Positions 17,229 through 25,566 of a stretch of DNA of 44,615 nt are shown here, in pieces. The notes beneath the pieces were generated by a model. The model was not told the origin of the DNA. It worked only from the letters and a program-made list of their open reading frames with translations, and did not search any database. The position numbers and the translations under genes were made by a program. This DNA is from Allobosea sp. ASV33 (GTDB lineage: Bacteria; Pseudomonadota; Alphaproteobacteria; Rhizobiales; Beijerinckiaceae), in contig NZ_JAELTI010000038.1 of the NCBI RefSeq assembly GCF_016428755.1, positions 1 to 44,615 of the forward strand. The letters run 5' to 3'. The first letter of the stretch is position 1. Each line of letters starts with the position of its first letter.

Positions 17229-17241
17229 AGCTGAACATAAT
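17214..17241 (+). promoter_or_regulatory. Promoter of the alpha/beta hydrolase gene
   Basis: TTGCTT (17214-17219), a 16-base spacer and CATAAT (17236-17241) form a plausible sigma-70 promoter reading rightwards. Its -10 element lies between the two MarR palindromes, so repressor binding would block it. Confidence 0.45.
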
Positions 17242-17256
17242 AGTTCAGCGTTGAAC
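17223..17256. promoter_or_regulatory. Double palindromic MarR operator
   Basis: GTTCA-TAGC-TGAAC (17223-17236) and GTTCA-GCGT-TGAAC (17243-17256) are two identical-arm palindromes. Their centres are 20 bases apart, about two helical turns, so two dimers would bind the same DNA face. The left site overlaps the marR start codon, and the pair lies upstream of the divergent hydrolase gene. Confidence 0.75.
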
Positions 17257-17273
17257 AAAATCGGATCTTCGCC

Positions 17274-18209
17274 ATGAGCGCTTCCGCCCTCCGTTACATG
17301 CGCCCGCTCGTCCGGGCGGCGAGCTTCATGGCTCCACGCACGGCCGGCCGGCTGGCCTTCCGCCTCTTCTGTACCCCGCCGCGGCCGGCAAAGCGAAACG
17401 GAAACGGCGGCGCTGGGGAACAGGCGCTGCCGGCACGCTTGCGCCAGGCGAGCCCGCGGGCGATCCCGTTCCCTTGCGGGAGCGTGCAGGCCTATGTCTT
17501 CGAGCCTGAGGAGCGGGCGCCGACCCGCACGGTGCTGCTGGTCCATGGCTGGACGGGGGATGCCGCCTCGATGACCGGTTTCGTCGAGCCGCTTCTGGCG
17601 GCGGGTTTCCGGGTCGTCGCCTTCGACCTGCCCGGCCATGGCGCCTCGACCGGGCGAGAGCTCAATATCCCGCTCGGCGTCGCGAGCCTTGCTGCGGTGG
17701 CGCGGGTGTTCGGGCCGTTCCACGCGATCGTCACGCATTCCTTCGGCGGGGCGATCACGCTGGCCGCGCTGGCGGGTTCGGTCAGGGGCCAGCCGGTGGT
17801 GAGCGCTGACAGGCTCGTGCTGATCTCGGCGCCGTCCTCGATCACCGGGATTACGCGGCAGTTCGGCAACGCGATCGGACTTGGCCGGCGCGGGCAGGCG
17901 GCGCTGGAGCGGCGCATCCACGTCGTCGCCGGCAACCCGGTCGAGGCTTTCGAAGGGCCGCTCCAGCTGAAGACGATCGGATTGCCGACGCTGGTGATCC
18001 ATGACCGGCAGGACCGCGAGCTCGGGTTCCAGCACGCTGAGGCACTGGCCGAGGGCGGCCCGTTCGTCCAGCTCGAGGCGACGGACGGGCTGGGCCACCG
18101 CCGCATCCTGAAGGCGCGGCCGGTGGCCGAAAGCGTGGCGCGCTTCGTCGCTGGCGAGCGCCAGCTTAGAGCCAGCCCATCAATTCGCGCTGAACGACCT
18201 CGGCGATGA
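17274..18209 (+). CDS. Alpha/beta hydrolase
   Basis: A 311-residue serine hydrolase. LLVHGWTGDAASM supplies the oxyanion HG motif, ITHSFGGAITLAAL contains the nucleophile Ser in a H-S-F-G-G elbow, LVIHDRQDRELGF the acidic residue, and TDGLGHRRIL the catalytic His. The triad is thus complete. The first 60 residues are basic and partly hydrophobic (RPLVRAASFMAPRTAGRLAF) and might associate with the membrane. Control by the divergent MarR regulator suggests a role in detoxifying or using an ester or similar compound. The 3' end overlaps the convergent hemH gene by 44 bases. Confidence 0.85.
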   Translation: MSASALRYMRPLVRAASFMAPRTAGRLAFRLFCTPPRPAKRNGNGGAGEQALPARLRQASPRAIPFPCGSVQAYVFEPEERAPTRTVLLVHGWTGDAASMTGFVEPLLAAGFRVVAFDLPGHGASTGRELNIPLGVASLAAVARVFGPFHAIVTHSFGGAITLAALAGSVRGQPVVSADRLVLISAPSSITGITRQFGNAIGLGRRGQAALERRIHVVAGNPVEAFEGPLQLKTIGLPTLVIHDRQDRELGFQHAEALAEGGPFVQLEATDGLGHRRILKARPVAESVARFVAGERQLRASPSIRAERPRR

Positions 18210-19230
18210 CGTCGATGCCTTCGCGGGAATCGTTGAGGCACGGCAGGTAGGCGAACCTTTCGCCGCCATTGTGCAGGAAGATCTCGCGGTTCTCGCCATC
18301 GAGCTCTTCCAGCGTCTCCAGGCAGTCGGCCGAGAAGCCGGGCGCGACGATGGCCATCGATTTCTTGCCGGCCTGGGCCAGCGCCTTCACCGTCTCGTCG
18401 GTATAGGGCTGGAGCCATTCGTCCGGGCCGAAGCGCGACTGGAAGGTCAGCGGGAACTGCGCCTCGGTCAGCCCGAGCTCGGCGCGCAGCAGGCGCCAGG
18501 TCTTGGCGCATTGGCAGTAATAGGGGTCGCCCTTCAGCAGGTATTCCTTCGGCATCCCGTGGAAGGAGCAGAGGATCACCTCCGGCTCGAAATCGAGCTT
18601 GGCCAGCGAAGCGCGCATCGAGCGCGCGAGCGCGCCGATATAGACGGGGTCGTCGTGATAGGGCGGGGCGACGCGCACCGAAGGCTGCCAGCGCATCTGC
18701 ATCAGGGCCCGAAAAGCCTGGTCGCAAGCGGTGGCCGAGGTCGGCGCGGCATATTGCGGATAGAGCGGCACCAGCAGGATGCGGTCGCAGCCCTGGTCGA
18801 GCAGCGCCTTCAAGCGGCTCTTCACATCGGGGAAGCCGTAGCGCATCGCCCAGTCGAAGACGACGCGTTCGCCGGAAAGCGGCTTCAGGCGCTCGGCGAG
18901 CTGCTCGGTCTGAGAGCGGGTGATCGTCTTGAGCGGGCCTTCGTTGCGCTCGTTGTTCCAGATCGAGGCGTAGTCCTTGCCCTTCCGGCCGGGGCGGATC
19001 GAGAGGATGATCAGGTTGAGGATCGGCCACCATTTCCAGCGGGGTTCCTCGATGACGCGGCGGTCGGAGAGGAACTCCTTGAGATAGGCGCGCATCGGCC
19101 AATAACCGGTGCCTTCGGGCGTGCCGAGATTCATCAGCAGGACGCCGATGCGCCCGTAGCGAACCTTGGGATGGTCGGGGGGCAGGGAAGCGGCCTCGCG
19201 GCCGGGTGCCGTGGCGATGTCAGCAGTCAT
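18166..19230 (-). CDS. hemH: Ferrochelatase
   Basis: This inserts Fe2+ into protoporphyrin IX, the last step of protohaem synthesis. The 354-residue protein has GVLLMNLGTPEG at the start, VPLYPQYAAPTSATACDQAF, the active-site His motif ILCSFHGMPKEYLLKGDPY followed by YCQCAKTW, and VAPGFSADCLETLEEL with conserved acidic residues. AAGGAGAG lies 8-10 bases before the ATG at 19230; earlier in-frame starts add only non-conserved sequence. It is probably monocistronic. Its stop lies inside the end of the convergent alpha/beta hydrolase gene (44-base overlap), so the two messages are mutually antisense at their 3' ends. I see no Irr or iron box upstream that I could support. Confidence 0.96.
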   Translation of the reverse strand: MTADIATAPGREAASLPPDHPKVRYGRIGVLLMNLGTPEGTGYWPMRAYLKEFLSDRRVIEEPRWKWWPILNLIILSIRPGRKGKDYASIWNNERNEGPLKTITRSQTEQLAERLKPLSGERVVFDWAMRYGFPDVKSRLKALLDQGCDRILLVPLYPQYAAPTSATACDQAFRALMQMRWQPSVRVAPPYHDDPVYIGALARSMRASLAKLDFEPEVILCSFHGMPKEYLLKGDPYYCQCAKTWRLLRAELGLTEAQFPLTFQSRFGPDEWLQPYTDETVKALAQAGKKSMAIVAPGFSADCLETLEELDGENREIFLHNGGERFAYLPCLNDSREGIDVIAEVVQRELMGWL

Positions 19231-19413
19231 GAGCGCATGCTCTCCTTGACCTCGTGATTTAGACGAGTTCGCGCTTTCGTCCAGCCTCGAAACTCTCCGA
19301 ACGCCGAGGTGCGACATCGCTGCCTTTCCCACGTTCCTGCACGCCGTGCTCTGGCCAGCGCATCCCAGCTCTTGCTAGTCTGGAGCCGTTCTCGAAACAC
19401 AGGGGCGCCCGCC

Positions 19414-20934
19414 ATGACGAAGCTCACCCGCCGCAAGGCTCTCGGCGTGCTGGCCGCGCCGGCGACGCTGGCCGCGACCGCCCCGGCGGCGATGGCCCAG
19501 CAGCCGGCGCCGAGCTTCACGCTGCTGCTGGTCAACGACATCTACAAGATGAGCGACGACAAGGGCCGCGGCGGCTTCGCGCGCGCCGCCGGCATCGCCA
19601 AGGCCGAGCGGGCCAAGGGCGTGCCGGTGCTGTTCTGCCATGCCGGCGATTGCTACTCGCCCTCGCTGATGTCGGGCTTCGACCAGGGCGCGCATATCGT
19701 CGCGATGCAAAACAAGATGGGTCTCGACGTCTTCGTGCCCGGCAATCACGAATTCGATTTCGGCAAGGAGAACTATCTCAAGCTGACGGCGGCGCAGACC
19801 TACCCGACCTTCGCCGCGAACCTGCGCGACGCCGGCGGCAACGTGCTGCCCGGTCACAAGGATTCGCAGATCTTCGAACTTGGCGGCATCAAGGTCGGCG
19901 TCATCGGCACGACCTTCGACCCGACGCCGCAGCTCTCGAATCCCGGCGACCTGAAATTCTCCTCGACGATGGAGGCCCTCAGCCGCGAGGCCAAGGCGCT
20001 GAAGGGGCAGGGCGCCGACATCCTCGTCGCGGTCGTGCATGCCGACCGGAAGATGGACTATGAGATCGTCCGCTCGCGCGTGGTCGATATCGTGCTCACC
20101 GGCCACGACCATGACCTCGCCATCGCCTATGACGGCAAGGTCGTGATGGTCGAGTCGAACGAGGAGGGCAATTACGTCACCGCGATCGACATCGCGGTCA
20201 GCGTCAAGGGCGAGGGCGCGGCCCGTCAGGTCTCGTGGACGCCGACCTTCCGGGTCAACGATTCCCGCGCGGCGACGCCGGACCCGGATGTTGCGGCGAT
20301 CGTGAAGGGCTATGAGAGCGAGCTGTCGAAGGAGCTCGATGTCGACATCGCGACGCTGGCGGCGCCGCTCGATTCCCGCACCGGCGTCATCCGCACGCAG
20401 GAAACCGCGATCGGCAACCTGATCGCCGACGCGATCCGCGCCGCGACCGGCGCAAAGCTCGCCATCACCAATGCCGGCGGCATCCGCGCCAACAAGCAAT
20501 ATGCCGCCGGGCAGAAGCTGACGCGCCGCGACGTGCTGAGCGAATTGCCCTTTGGCAATGCGACGGTGATGGTGGAGATCACCGGCAAGGACGTGAAGGA
20601 TGCGATCGAGAACGGCCTGCGCGATGCGCCGCAGGGCGCCGGCCGCTTCCCTGTCGTCTCCGGGCTCACGTTCGAGGCCGATCTCAAGCAGCCGCAGGGT
20701 TCGCGCGTCACCGCGGTCACGGTGGACGGCAAGCCGATCGATCCTGCTGCCAAATACACCGTGGCCTCCAACAACTTCATGCTGGAAGGCGGCGACGGCT
20801 ATACGGCGCTGGGCCGCGGCCGGACGCTGGTCGGCCTCACCGACGGCAAGCTCATGGCCAATGAAGTGATGGTCTATGTCCGCAGGCTCGGCACGGTCGA
20901 TGCCAGGGTCGAGGGCCGGGCGGTCCTGAAGTGA
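19414..20934 (+). CDS. Bifunctional metallophosphatase/5'-nucleotidase (UshA-like)
   Basis: A 506-residue periplasmic phosphoesterase. The Tat-type signal peptide is MTKLTRRKALGVLAAPATLA, with likely cleavage after AMA. The calcineurin-like domain has LLLVNDIYKM, where the usual NDxHG is changed, then AGDCYSP, PGNHEFDFG and VLTGHDHD. The C-terminal 5'-nucleotidase domain contains ETAIGNLIADAIRAA, ITNAGGIRANKQY and SNNFMLEGGDGYTAL, which hold the substrate-stacking aromatic region. It would release phosphate and nucleosides from nucleotides outside the cytoplasm. AGGGG at 19401-19405 precedes the ATG at 19414. The stop overlaps the GTG start of ung by four bases, an unexpected coupling. Confidence 0.9.
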   Translation: MTKLTRRKALGVLAAPATLAATAPAAMAQQPAPSFTLLLVNDIYKMSDDKGRGGFARAAGIAKAERAKGVPVLFCHAGDCYSPSLMSGFDQGAHIVAMQNKMGLDVFVPGNHEFDFGKENYLKLTAAQTYPTFAANLRDAGGNVLPGHKDSQIFELGGIKVGVIGTTFDPTPQLSNPGDLKFSSTMEALSREAKALKGQGADILVAVVHADRKMDYEIVRSRVVDIVLTGHDHDLAIAYDGKVVMVESNEEGNYVTAIDIAVSVKGEGAARQVSWTPTFRVNDSRAATPDPDVAAIVKGYESELSKELDVDIATLAAPLDSRTGVIRTQETAIGNLIADAIRAATGAKLAITNAGGIRANKQYAAGQKLTRRDVLSELPFGNATVMVEITGKDVKDAIENGLRDAPQGAGRFPVVSGLTFEADLKQPQGSRVTAVTVDGKPIDPAAKYTVASNNFMLEGGDGYTALGRGRTLVGLTDGKLMANEVMVYVRRLGTVDARVEGRAVLK

Positions 20935-21629
20935 GTTGCAGCGCGGCGCTTGCGGCCTTCCTGGCGAGCGAAACTTCAACGGGCTGGCGTGAGCTGCCGG
21001 TTTTCGCCTCAGCCGGAGCCGCTGCGCGCGCCTGTGCGGCCGTCGATGCCGAGCGGATGGCCGGTCATGTCGTTGCGCCGGCGCCGGAGCGCGTCTTCGC
21101 CGCGCTGGCGTTGACGCCGCTCGACAAAGTCAGGGCTGTGATCCTCGGACAGGACCCCTATCCGACGCCGGGCCATGCCAATGGGCTCGCCTTCTCCTAT
21201 GTCGGCCCGCCGCCACTGCCGCGTTCCCTCGTCAACATCTACAAGGAGCGGGCGGAAGACCTGACCGAGCCTGCGCCGGCCGATGGCGACCTGACCCGCT
21301 GGGCGAAGCAGGGCGTGCTGCTGCTCAACACCGCGCTGACGGTGCGCGAGGGGGCGAGCAAGGCCGGTTCGCATCTCTCGCTCGGCTGGGGGGCGGTGAC
21401 CGATGCGGTGATCGCAGCGGTCTCGCGTGAGCGGCCGCATGTCGTCTTCCTGCTCTGGGGCAATCCGGCACAGGCGAAGCGACCCCTGATCGACGAGAGC
21501 CGGCATCTGGTCATCGCCAGCGCCCATCCCTCACCGCTCTCGGCGCGGCGCGGCTTTTTCGGCTCGAAGCCGTTCAGCCGGGCGAATGCCTGGCTGGAGG
21601 GGCAGGGGGAGCAGGCGATCGCGTGGTGA
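20931..21629 (+). CDS. ung: Uracil-DNA glycosylase, family 1
   Basis: This excises uracil from DNA at the first step of base excision repair. The 232-residue protein has the family 1 motif ILGQDPYPTPGHANGLAFS with the catalytic Asp, VLLLNTALTVREG, FLLWGNPAQ, and the DNA-intercalation loop AHPSPLSARRGFFG with catalytic His, then KPFSRAN. All catalytic positions are present. The GTG start at 20931 overlaps the preceding stop (GTGA), implying coupled translation with the upstream phosphatase. A 164-base palindromic repeat begins four bases after the stop and may end transcription. Confidence 0.95.
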   Translation: MSCSAALAAFLASETSTGWRELPVFASAGAAARACAAVDAERMAGHVVAPAPERVFAALALTPLDKVRAVILGQDPYPTPGHANGLAFSYVGPPPLPRSLVNIYKERAEDLTEPAPADGDLTRWAKQGVLLLNTALTVREGASKAGSHLSLGWGAVTDAVIAAVSRERPHVVFLLWGNPAQAKRPLIDESRHLVIASAHPSPLSARRGFFGSKPFSRANAWLEGQGEQAIAW

Positions 21630-21632
21630 AAG

Positions 21633-21796
21633 GCGCGGGGAACCCTCTCCCGGAGGGAGAGGGCAGGGTGAGCGGTAGGCCCTTGGACACCGTAGCCGTG
21701 ATCTAACCGCCGCTGTTGCGGTCCGGGCGAGCCAAACCGTCCAACGGCCTACACCTCACCCCTACCCCTCTCCTTACAGGAGAGGGGATCCCGCGC
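21633..21796. repeat. Intergenic palindromic repeat, family B copy 1 (164 bp)
   Basis: The ends are inverted: GGAACCCTCTCCC then GAGAGGGCAGGGTGAG on the left, ACCTCACCCCTACCCCTCTC then GGAGAGGGGATCCC on the right. Same length and layout as the copy at 32666-32829. It fills the gap between the convergent ung and paaK-like genes and could fold into a long hairpin that ends both transcripts. Confidence 0.75.
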
Positions 21797-21816
21797 TTTT
21801 TATCGAGGCGCTCGCA

Positions 21817-23049
21817 TCACCCCACCGGCCGTTCGTCGGCGATGACCTTGCCGTCGTTCGGCAGCGCGCCGAGCGGCAGGATTTCGACCGCGCCCTTCAG
21901 CTTGGTCACCTGCTGCAAGGTCGAGGAGACCGCGTCGACGAAGCCGGCCGGTTCGGCGTAGATCTCGGCCTTCAGCGTCATCGTGTCGGTCTCGTTGGCG
22001 CGGCCGACAACGAGGCGCAGTTTGGCGATTTCGGCGTGGCGCTTGGCGATCTCCGCGACCTGTTCGGGCCGCACGAACATGCCCTTGATCTTGGCGGTCT
22101 GGTCGGCGCGGCCCATCCAGCCCTTGATGCGGGTGTTGCTGCGGCCGCAGGCGCTCTGGCCCGGCAACACGGCGGTAAGATCGCCGACGGCGAGCCTGAT
22201 CTGGGGATGATGCGGGTCGAGATTGGTGATGACGACCTCGCCGACCTCGCCCTCGGGCACGGGATCGCCGGTACCCGGACGGACGATCTCGACGATCAGG
22301 TTCTCGTTCAGCACCATGCCTTCGCGGGCCGAGGTCTCATAGGCGATGACGCCGACATCGGCGGTGGCATAAAGCTGGTATGCGTCGATGCCGCGTTCCC
22401 GGACCCAGGCCTGGAGCGAGGGCGGGAAAGCGGCGCCGGAGACGACCGCGCGCTTTATCGAGGAGATGTCGACGCCGCGCGTCTGCGCCGCCTCGATCAG
22501 GATCTTCAGGAAATCCGGCGTGCCGGCATAGCTGCTCGGCCGGTAGGCCGAGATCACCTCCATCTGCTGCTCGGTATTGCCGGGGCCGGCCGGGATCACG
22601 GCGCAGCCGAGCGCGCGAGCGGCGGAATCCATGATGAAGCCGCCGGGCGTCAGGTGATAGCTCAGCGTGTTCAGGACGATGTCGCCCGGCCGGAAGCCGG
22701 CAGCATAAAGGCCACGCGCGGCGCCCCAGGCGTCGGTCGCGGTGCCTTCCGGCTCGAAAATCGGGCCGGGCGAGGTGAAGAGCCGGCCGAAGGAACCGGG
22801 CGCTGCCGCGACGAAGCCGCCGAAGGGCAGCGCCGCTTTCTGCAAGGCTGGGAGGTCCGCCTTGCGCAGGATCGGCAAGCTTGCCAGCGCCTTGCGGTCG
22901 GTGATGGTGGCGGGATCGATACCGGCGAGCCGCTCGGCATAGGCCGGCGCCTTCATGGCCGCTGCCAGCACTGCCGGCAGACGGGCGAAGAGATCGGCCT
23001 CGCGCGCGGCAGGCGAACGGGTTTCGAGCGCGTCGTGGTGCTCTGTCAT
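21817..23049 (-). CDS. Phenylacetate-CoA ligase family protein (PaaK-like)
   Basis: A 410-residue member of the AMP-forming ligase family closest to PaaK. Conserved parts are SYHLTPGGFIMDSAARALG, VIPAGPGNTEQQMEVI, YAGTPDFLKILIEAA, AVVSGAAFPPSLQAW, YQLYATADVGVIAYE and the C-terminal GRADQTAKIKGMFVRPEQV. The usual PaaK phosphate loop SSGTTGKP is replaced by LFTSPGPIFEPEG, so ATP handling may differ. The ATG at 23049 has GAGGA seven bases upstream; a TTG just before it is ignored. It is the last gene of the LIV-type transporter operon, after a 112-base repeat. It probably activates the imported acid to its CoA ester, but the substrate is unknown. Confidence 0.85.
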   Translation of the reverse strand: MTEHHDALETRSPAAREADLFARLPAVLAAAMKAPAYAERLAGIDPATITDRKALASLPILRKADLPALQKAALPFGGFVAAAPGSFGRLFTSPGPIFEPEGTATDAWGAARGLYAAGFRPGDIVLNTLSYHLTPGGFIMDSAARALGCAVIPAGPGNTEQQMEVISAYRPSSYAGTPDFLKILIEAAQTRGVDISSIKRAVVSGAAFPPSLQAWVRERGIDAYQLYATADVGVIAYETSAREGMVLNENLIVEIVRPGTGDPVPEGEVGEVVITNLDPHHPQIRLAVGDLTAVLPGQSACGRSNTRIKGWMGRADQTAKIKGMFVRPEQVAEIAKRHAEIAKLRLVVGRANETDTMTLKAEIYAEPAGFVDAVSSTLQQVTKLKGAVEILPLGALPNDGKVIADERPVG

Positions 23050-23083
23050 CAAAGCGTCCTCAGGTCACCTGCAAACCAGCGTG

Positions 23084-23195
23084 GTCATCCCGGGCGAAGC
23101 GAAGCGCAGACCCGGGATCCATGCCTGAACTCTTATCGGCAATGCTCCGGCATGGATCCCGGATCGGCGCGGCTCCGCCGCTTGTCCGGGATGAC
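23084..23195. repeat. Intergenic palindromic repeat, family A copy 1
   Basis: The element starts GTCATCCCGGG and ends GTCCGGGATGAC, with internal inverted GGGATCCATGCC and GGCATGGATCCC. It lies between livF and the paaK-like gene within the operon. Related copies are at 26656-26791, 31388-31491 and 38389-38481. Confidence 0.8.
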
Positions 23196-23220
23196 ACGGC
23201 CAAGGAGACAATGCGCCCTG

Positions 23221-24066
23221 CTAGGACAGCCAGCGCTTGCGGCGCTTGTAGCTCTTCACCTCGCGGAAGGACTTCTTGTTGCCCTCGGCGACGCCGAGAT
23301 AGAATTCCTTCACGTCCTCGTTCTCGCGCAGCATCTTCGCCTCGCCGTCCATGACGACGCGGCCGGTCTCCATGATGTAGCCGTAGGTGGCGTAGCGCAG
23401 CGCCATGTTGGTGTTCTGCTCGGCGACCAGGAAAGAGACGCCCTCGTCGGCATTGAGCCGGCGGACGATCTCGAAGATCTCCTCGACGATCTGCGGGGCA
23501 AGGCCCATCGAGGGCTCGTCGAGCAGGATCATCTTGGGGTTCGACATCATGGCCCGGCCGATGGCGCACATCTGCTGCTCGCCGCCGGAGGTGTAGCCGG
23601 CCTGCGATGTCCGCCGCTGCTTCAGGCGCGGGAACAGGGTGTAGATCTTCTCGAGGTCGCGCTTGATCGCGGCATTGCCGTCGCGGCGGGTGAAGGCGCC
23701 GGTGAGCAGATTCTCCTCAATCGAGAGATGGCCGAAGCAGTGCCGGCCCTCCATGACCTGGATACAGCCGCGCCGGACCAGCTCGTTCGGCGACATCTTG
23801 TCGACCCGCTCGCCGTCGAAGACGATCGAGCCCTTGGTGACCTCCCCGCGCTCGGCCTTGAGCAGGTTGGAGATCGCCTTCAGCGTCGTGGTCTTGCCGG
23901 CGCCGTTGGCGCCGAGGATCGCGACGATGCCCTGGCGCGGCACGGTGAGCGAGACGCCCTTCAGCACCAGCACGACATGGTCGTAGATGACCTCGATATT
24001 GTTGAGCGACAGGATGGTGTCGCTCGCGGTCGTTGCGGCTGGTTTTTCGAGGGTGGCGGTCGACAT
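23221..24066 (-). CDS. livF: Branched-chain amino acid-type ABC transporter, ATP-binding protein
   Basis: A 281-residue ATPase subunit of a HAAT (LIV) importer. Walker A is GANGAGKTT, the Q-loop region is IQVMEGRHCF, the signature motif is modified to YTSGGEQQMCAIGRAM, and Walker B is MILLDEPSMGLAP. It has a longer basic C-terminal tail (KSFREVKSYKRRKRWLS) than typical LivF, which may contact a partner. GGGAGAGG precedes the ATG. It is in the order livK, livF on the minus strand, 67 bases after livK. The substrate need not be a branched amino acid: LIV systems beside acyl-CoA ligases often import aromatic or aliphatic acids. Confidence 0.9.
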   Translation of the reverse strand: MSTATLEKPAATTASDTILSLNNIEVIYDHVVLVLKGVSLTVPRQGIVAILGANGAGKTTTLKAISNLLKAERGEVTKGSIVFDGERVDKMSPNELVRRGCIQVMEGRHCFGHLSIEENLLTGAFTRRDGNAAIKRDLEKIYTLFPRLKQRRTSQAGYTSGGEQQMCAIGRAMMSNPKMILLDEPSMGLAPQIVEEIFEIVRRLNADEGVSFLVAEQNTNMALRYATYGYIMETGRVVMDGEAKMLRENEDVKEFYLGVAEGNKKSFREVKSYKRRKRWLS

Positions 24067-24133
24067 CGGCCTCTCCCGGGCAATCGGTATCGAAGGGTGC
24101 CGGCGGCGGGAGCCGCCGCCGGCTATCGTCAGA

Positions 24134-25462
24134 TCAGGACGACTTCTCGCAGGGCTCGGTGCGCTTGGGCCAGTTGCCGGCCTTCTCGACGTAGTCCTTG
24201 GCGTTGGACTCGATCAGCGGCCGGACCTCGTCCTTCAGGGGCTCGACCCAGTCGCCCTTCTTGGTCCACTTGGTGCCGTCCCATTCCGAGACGAACATCT
24301 TGCTGTGGCCGGAATGGTCGGTACAGGAGATCGCGGTCGGGGTGACGAAGCCGCCCAGCCCGATCTCCTTGAGGCGCGCCTCGGTCAGGTTGAGCGATTC
24401 CAGGCCGCGGCGCATGTCCTGCGCATCGATCACCTTCTTGCCGGTGAGCTTCTGCGCGTTGCGGATGCCCTCGACGACGAGCATCGCGTTATAGACGCCG
24501 CGATTGTAGAGGGCCTCGCCGACCTTCTCCTTCGGCGTCGTGCTCTTGCCCTTGTCGACCACGAATTTCAGGATGTCCTTCATCGCGGGCGCCTCGGTGC
24601 CGGCGAGCGTCCAGCTCAGCGAAGAGTAGCCCTTGGCCTGTTCGCCGCCTGCGCGGGCATCGTCATCGCCGCCGGCCCACCAGACGCCGACGAACTTGTT
24701 CATCGGGAAGTTGTTCTTGGCGGCTTCCTTGACCGCGGTCGGGTTCATCGCGCCCCAGCCCTGGTTGTAGAGATAGTCCGGCCGGTCGCGGCGGATCGAG
24801 AGCCAAAGCGAGCCCTGGTTCTGCATGTCGGCGGCGGCCACCGGATAGAGCTTCAGCTCGAAGCCGTATTTCTTGGCGAGATTCTCGAGAACCGGGATCG
24901 GCTCCTTGCCGAAGGGCGCGTCGAGATGGATCAGGCCGAGCTTCTTGCCCTTGAGCTTGTCCATGCCGCCGAGCTCGGCCGCCATGTGCCGGACCATGAC
25001 GGAGGCGCCGTCCCAATAGGTGAAGGGCGGAATGAAGACCCAGGGGAAGTTGGTGCCGTCGGCCGAGGAGGACAGGCCGTAGGCCATCGACAGGATCGGG
25101 ATCTTGTCGACATGGGCGCGCGGGATCGCGGCCAGCGTCGCGCCGGTCGACCAGGGGGAGTAGACGATGGTGTTCTTCGACTTCGCCTGCTCGTAGCACT
25201 CGATCGACTTCTTGGTGTCGTAGCCGGTCTCGCATTCCTCGTAGATGACCTTGACGCCGTTCACGCCGCCGTCGCGCTCGTTGATCATCGTGATGTAGTC
25301 GCGCATGCCGTCGCCGATCGGAATCCCCGAGCCCGAGAACGGGCCGGTGCGATAGGCGTTGTTGGCGAAATAGACGCTGTCCTGCGCCATGGCCGGGGCA
25401 AGCGCGCCGGCGGCGAACAGGGCTCCGAGCGCGGCACCCTTCAACAGATTGCTGGTCTTCAT
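24134..25462 (-). CDS. livK: LIV-type ABC transporter solute-binding protein
   Basis: A 442-residue periplasmic binding protein (Peripla_BP_6 type). The signal peptide MKTSNLLKGAALGALFAAGA ends with cleavage after APAMA. Following features are YRTGPFSGSGIPIGDGMRDY, IYEECETGYDTKKSIECYEQ and the ligand-lobe segment FIPPFTYWDGASVMVRHM. Its aromatic-rich pocket region (WVFIPPFTYW, YNQGWGAMN) and 442-residue length, longer than LivK/LivJ, hint at a non-amino-acid ligand. GGAGGAAG just upstream fixes the start at 25462; the longer open frame above it is not coding. Two internal Cys (ECETGYDTKKSIEC) may form a disulfide. Confidence 0.92.
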   Translation of the reverse strand: MKTSNLLKGAALGALFAAGALAPAMAQDSVYFANNAYRTGPFSGSGIPIGDGMRDYITMINERDGGVNGVKVIYEECETGYDTKKSIECYEQAKSKNTIVYSPWSTGATLAAIPRAHVDKIPILSMAYGLSSSADGTNFPWVFIPPFTYWDGASVMVRHMAAELGGMDKLKGKKLGLIHLDAPFGKEPIPVLENLAKKYGFELKLYPVAAADMQNQGSLWLSIRRDRPDYLYNQGWGAMNPTAVKEAAKNNFPMNKFVGVWWAGGDDDARAGGEQAKGYSSLSWTLAGTEAPAMKDILKFVVDKGKSTTPKEKVGEALYNRGVYNAMLVVEGIRNAQKLTGKKVIDAQDMRRGLESLNLTEARLKEIGLGGFVTPTAISCTDHSGHSKMFVSEWDGTKWTKKGDWVEPLKDEVRPLIESNAKDYVEKAGNWPKRTEPCEKSS

Positions 25463-25566
25463 GGACTTCCTCCGTTCGTTTCCTCCCGACCAGACTGCTG
25501 TCGGATCGGTCTTTATCCGCCGGCGCTTCACTGTCGCCGGTCGTTTCTTGGGTCCGTCCCCCAGCC

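Noticed and set aside
16725..18098. Long minus-strand frame running through the alpha/beta hydrolase
   Set aside because: Only the last 167 codons form MarR; the rest is the opposite-frame reading of the hydrolase gene.
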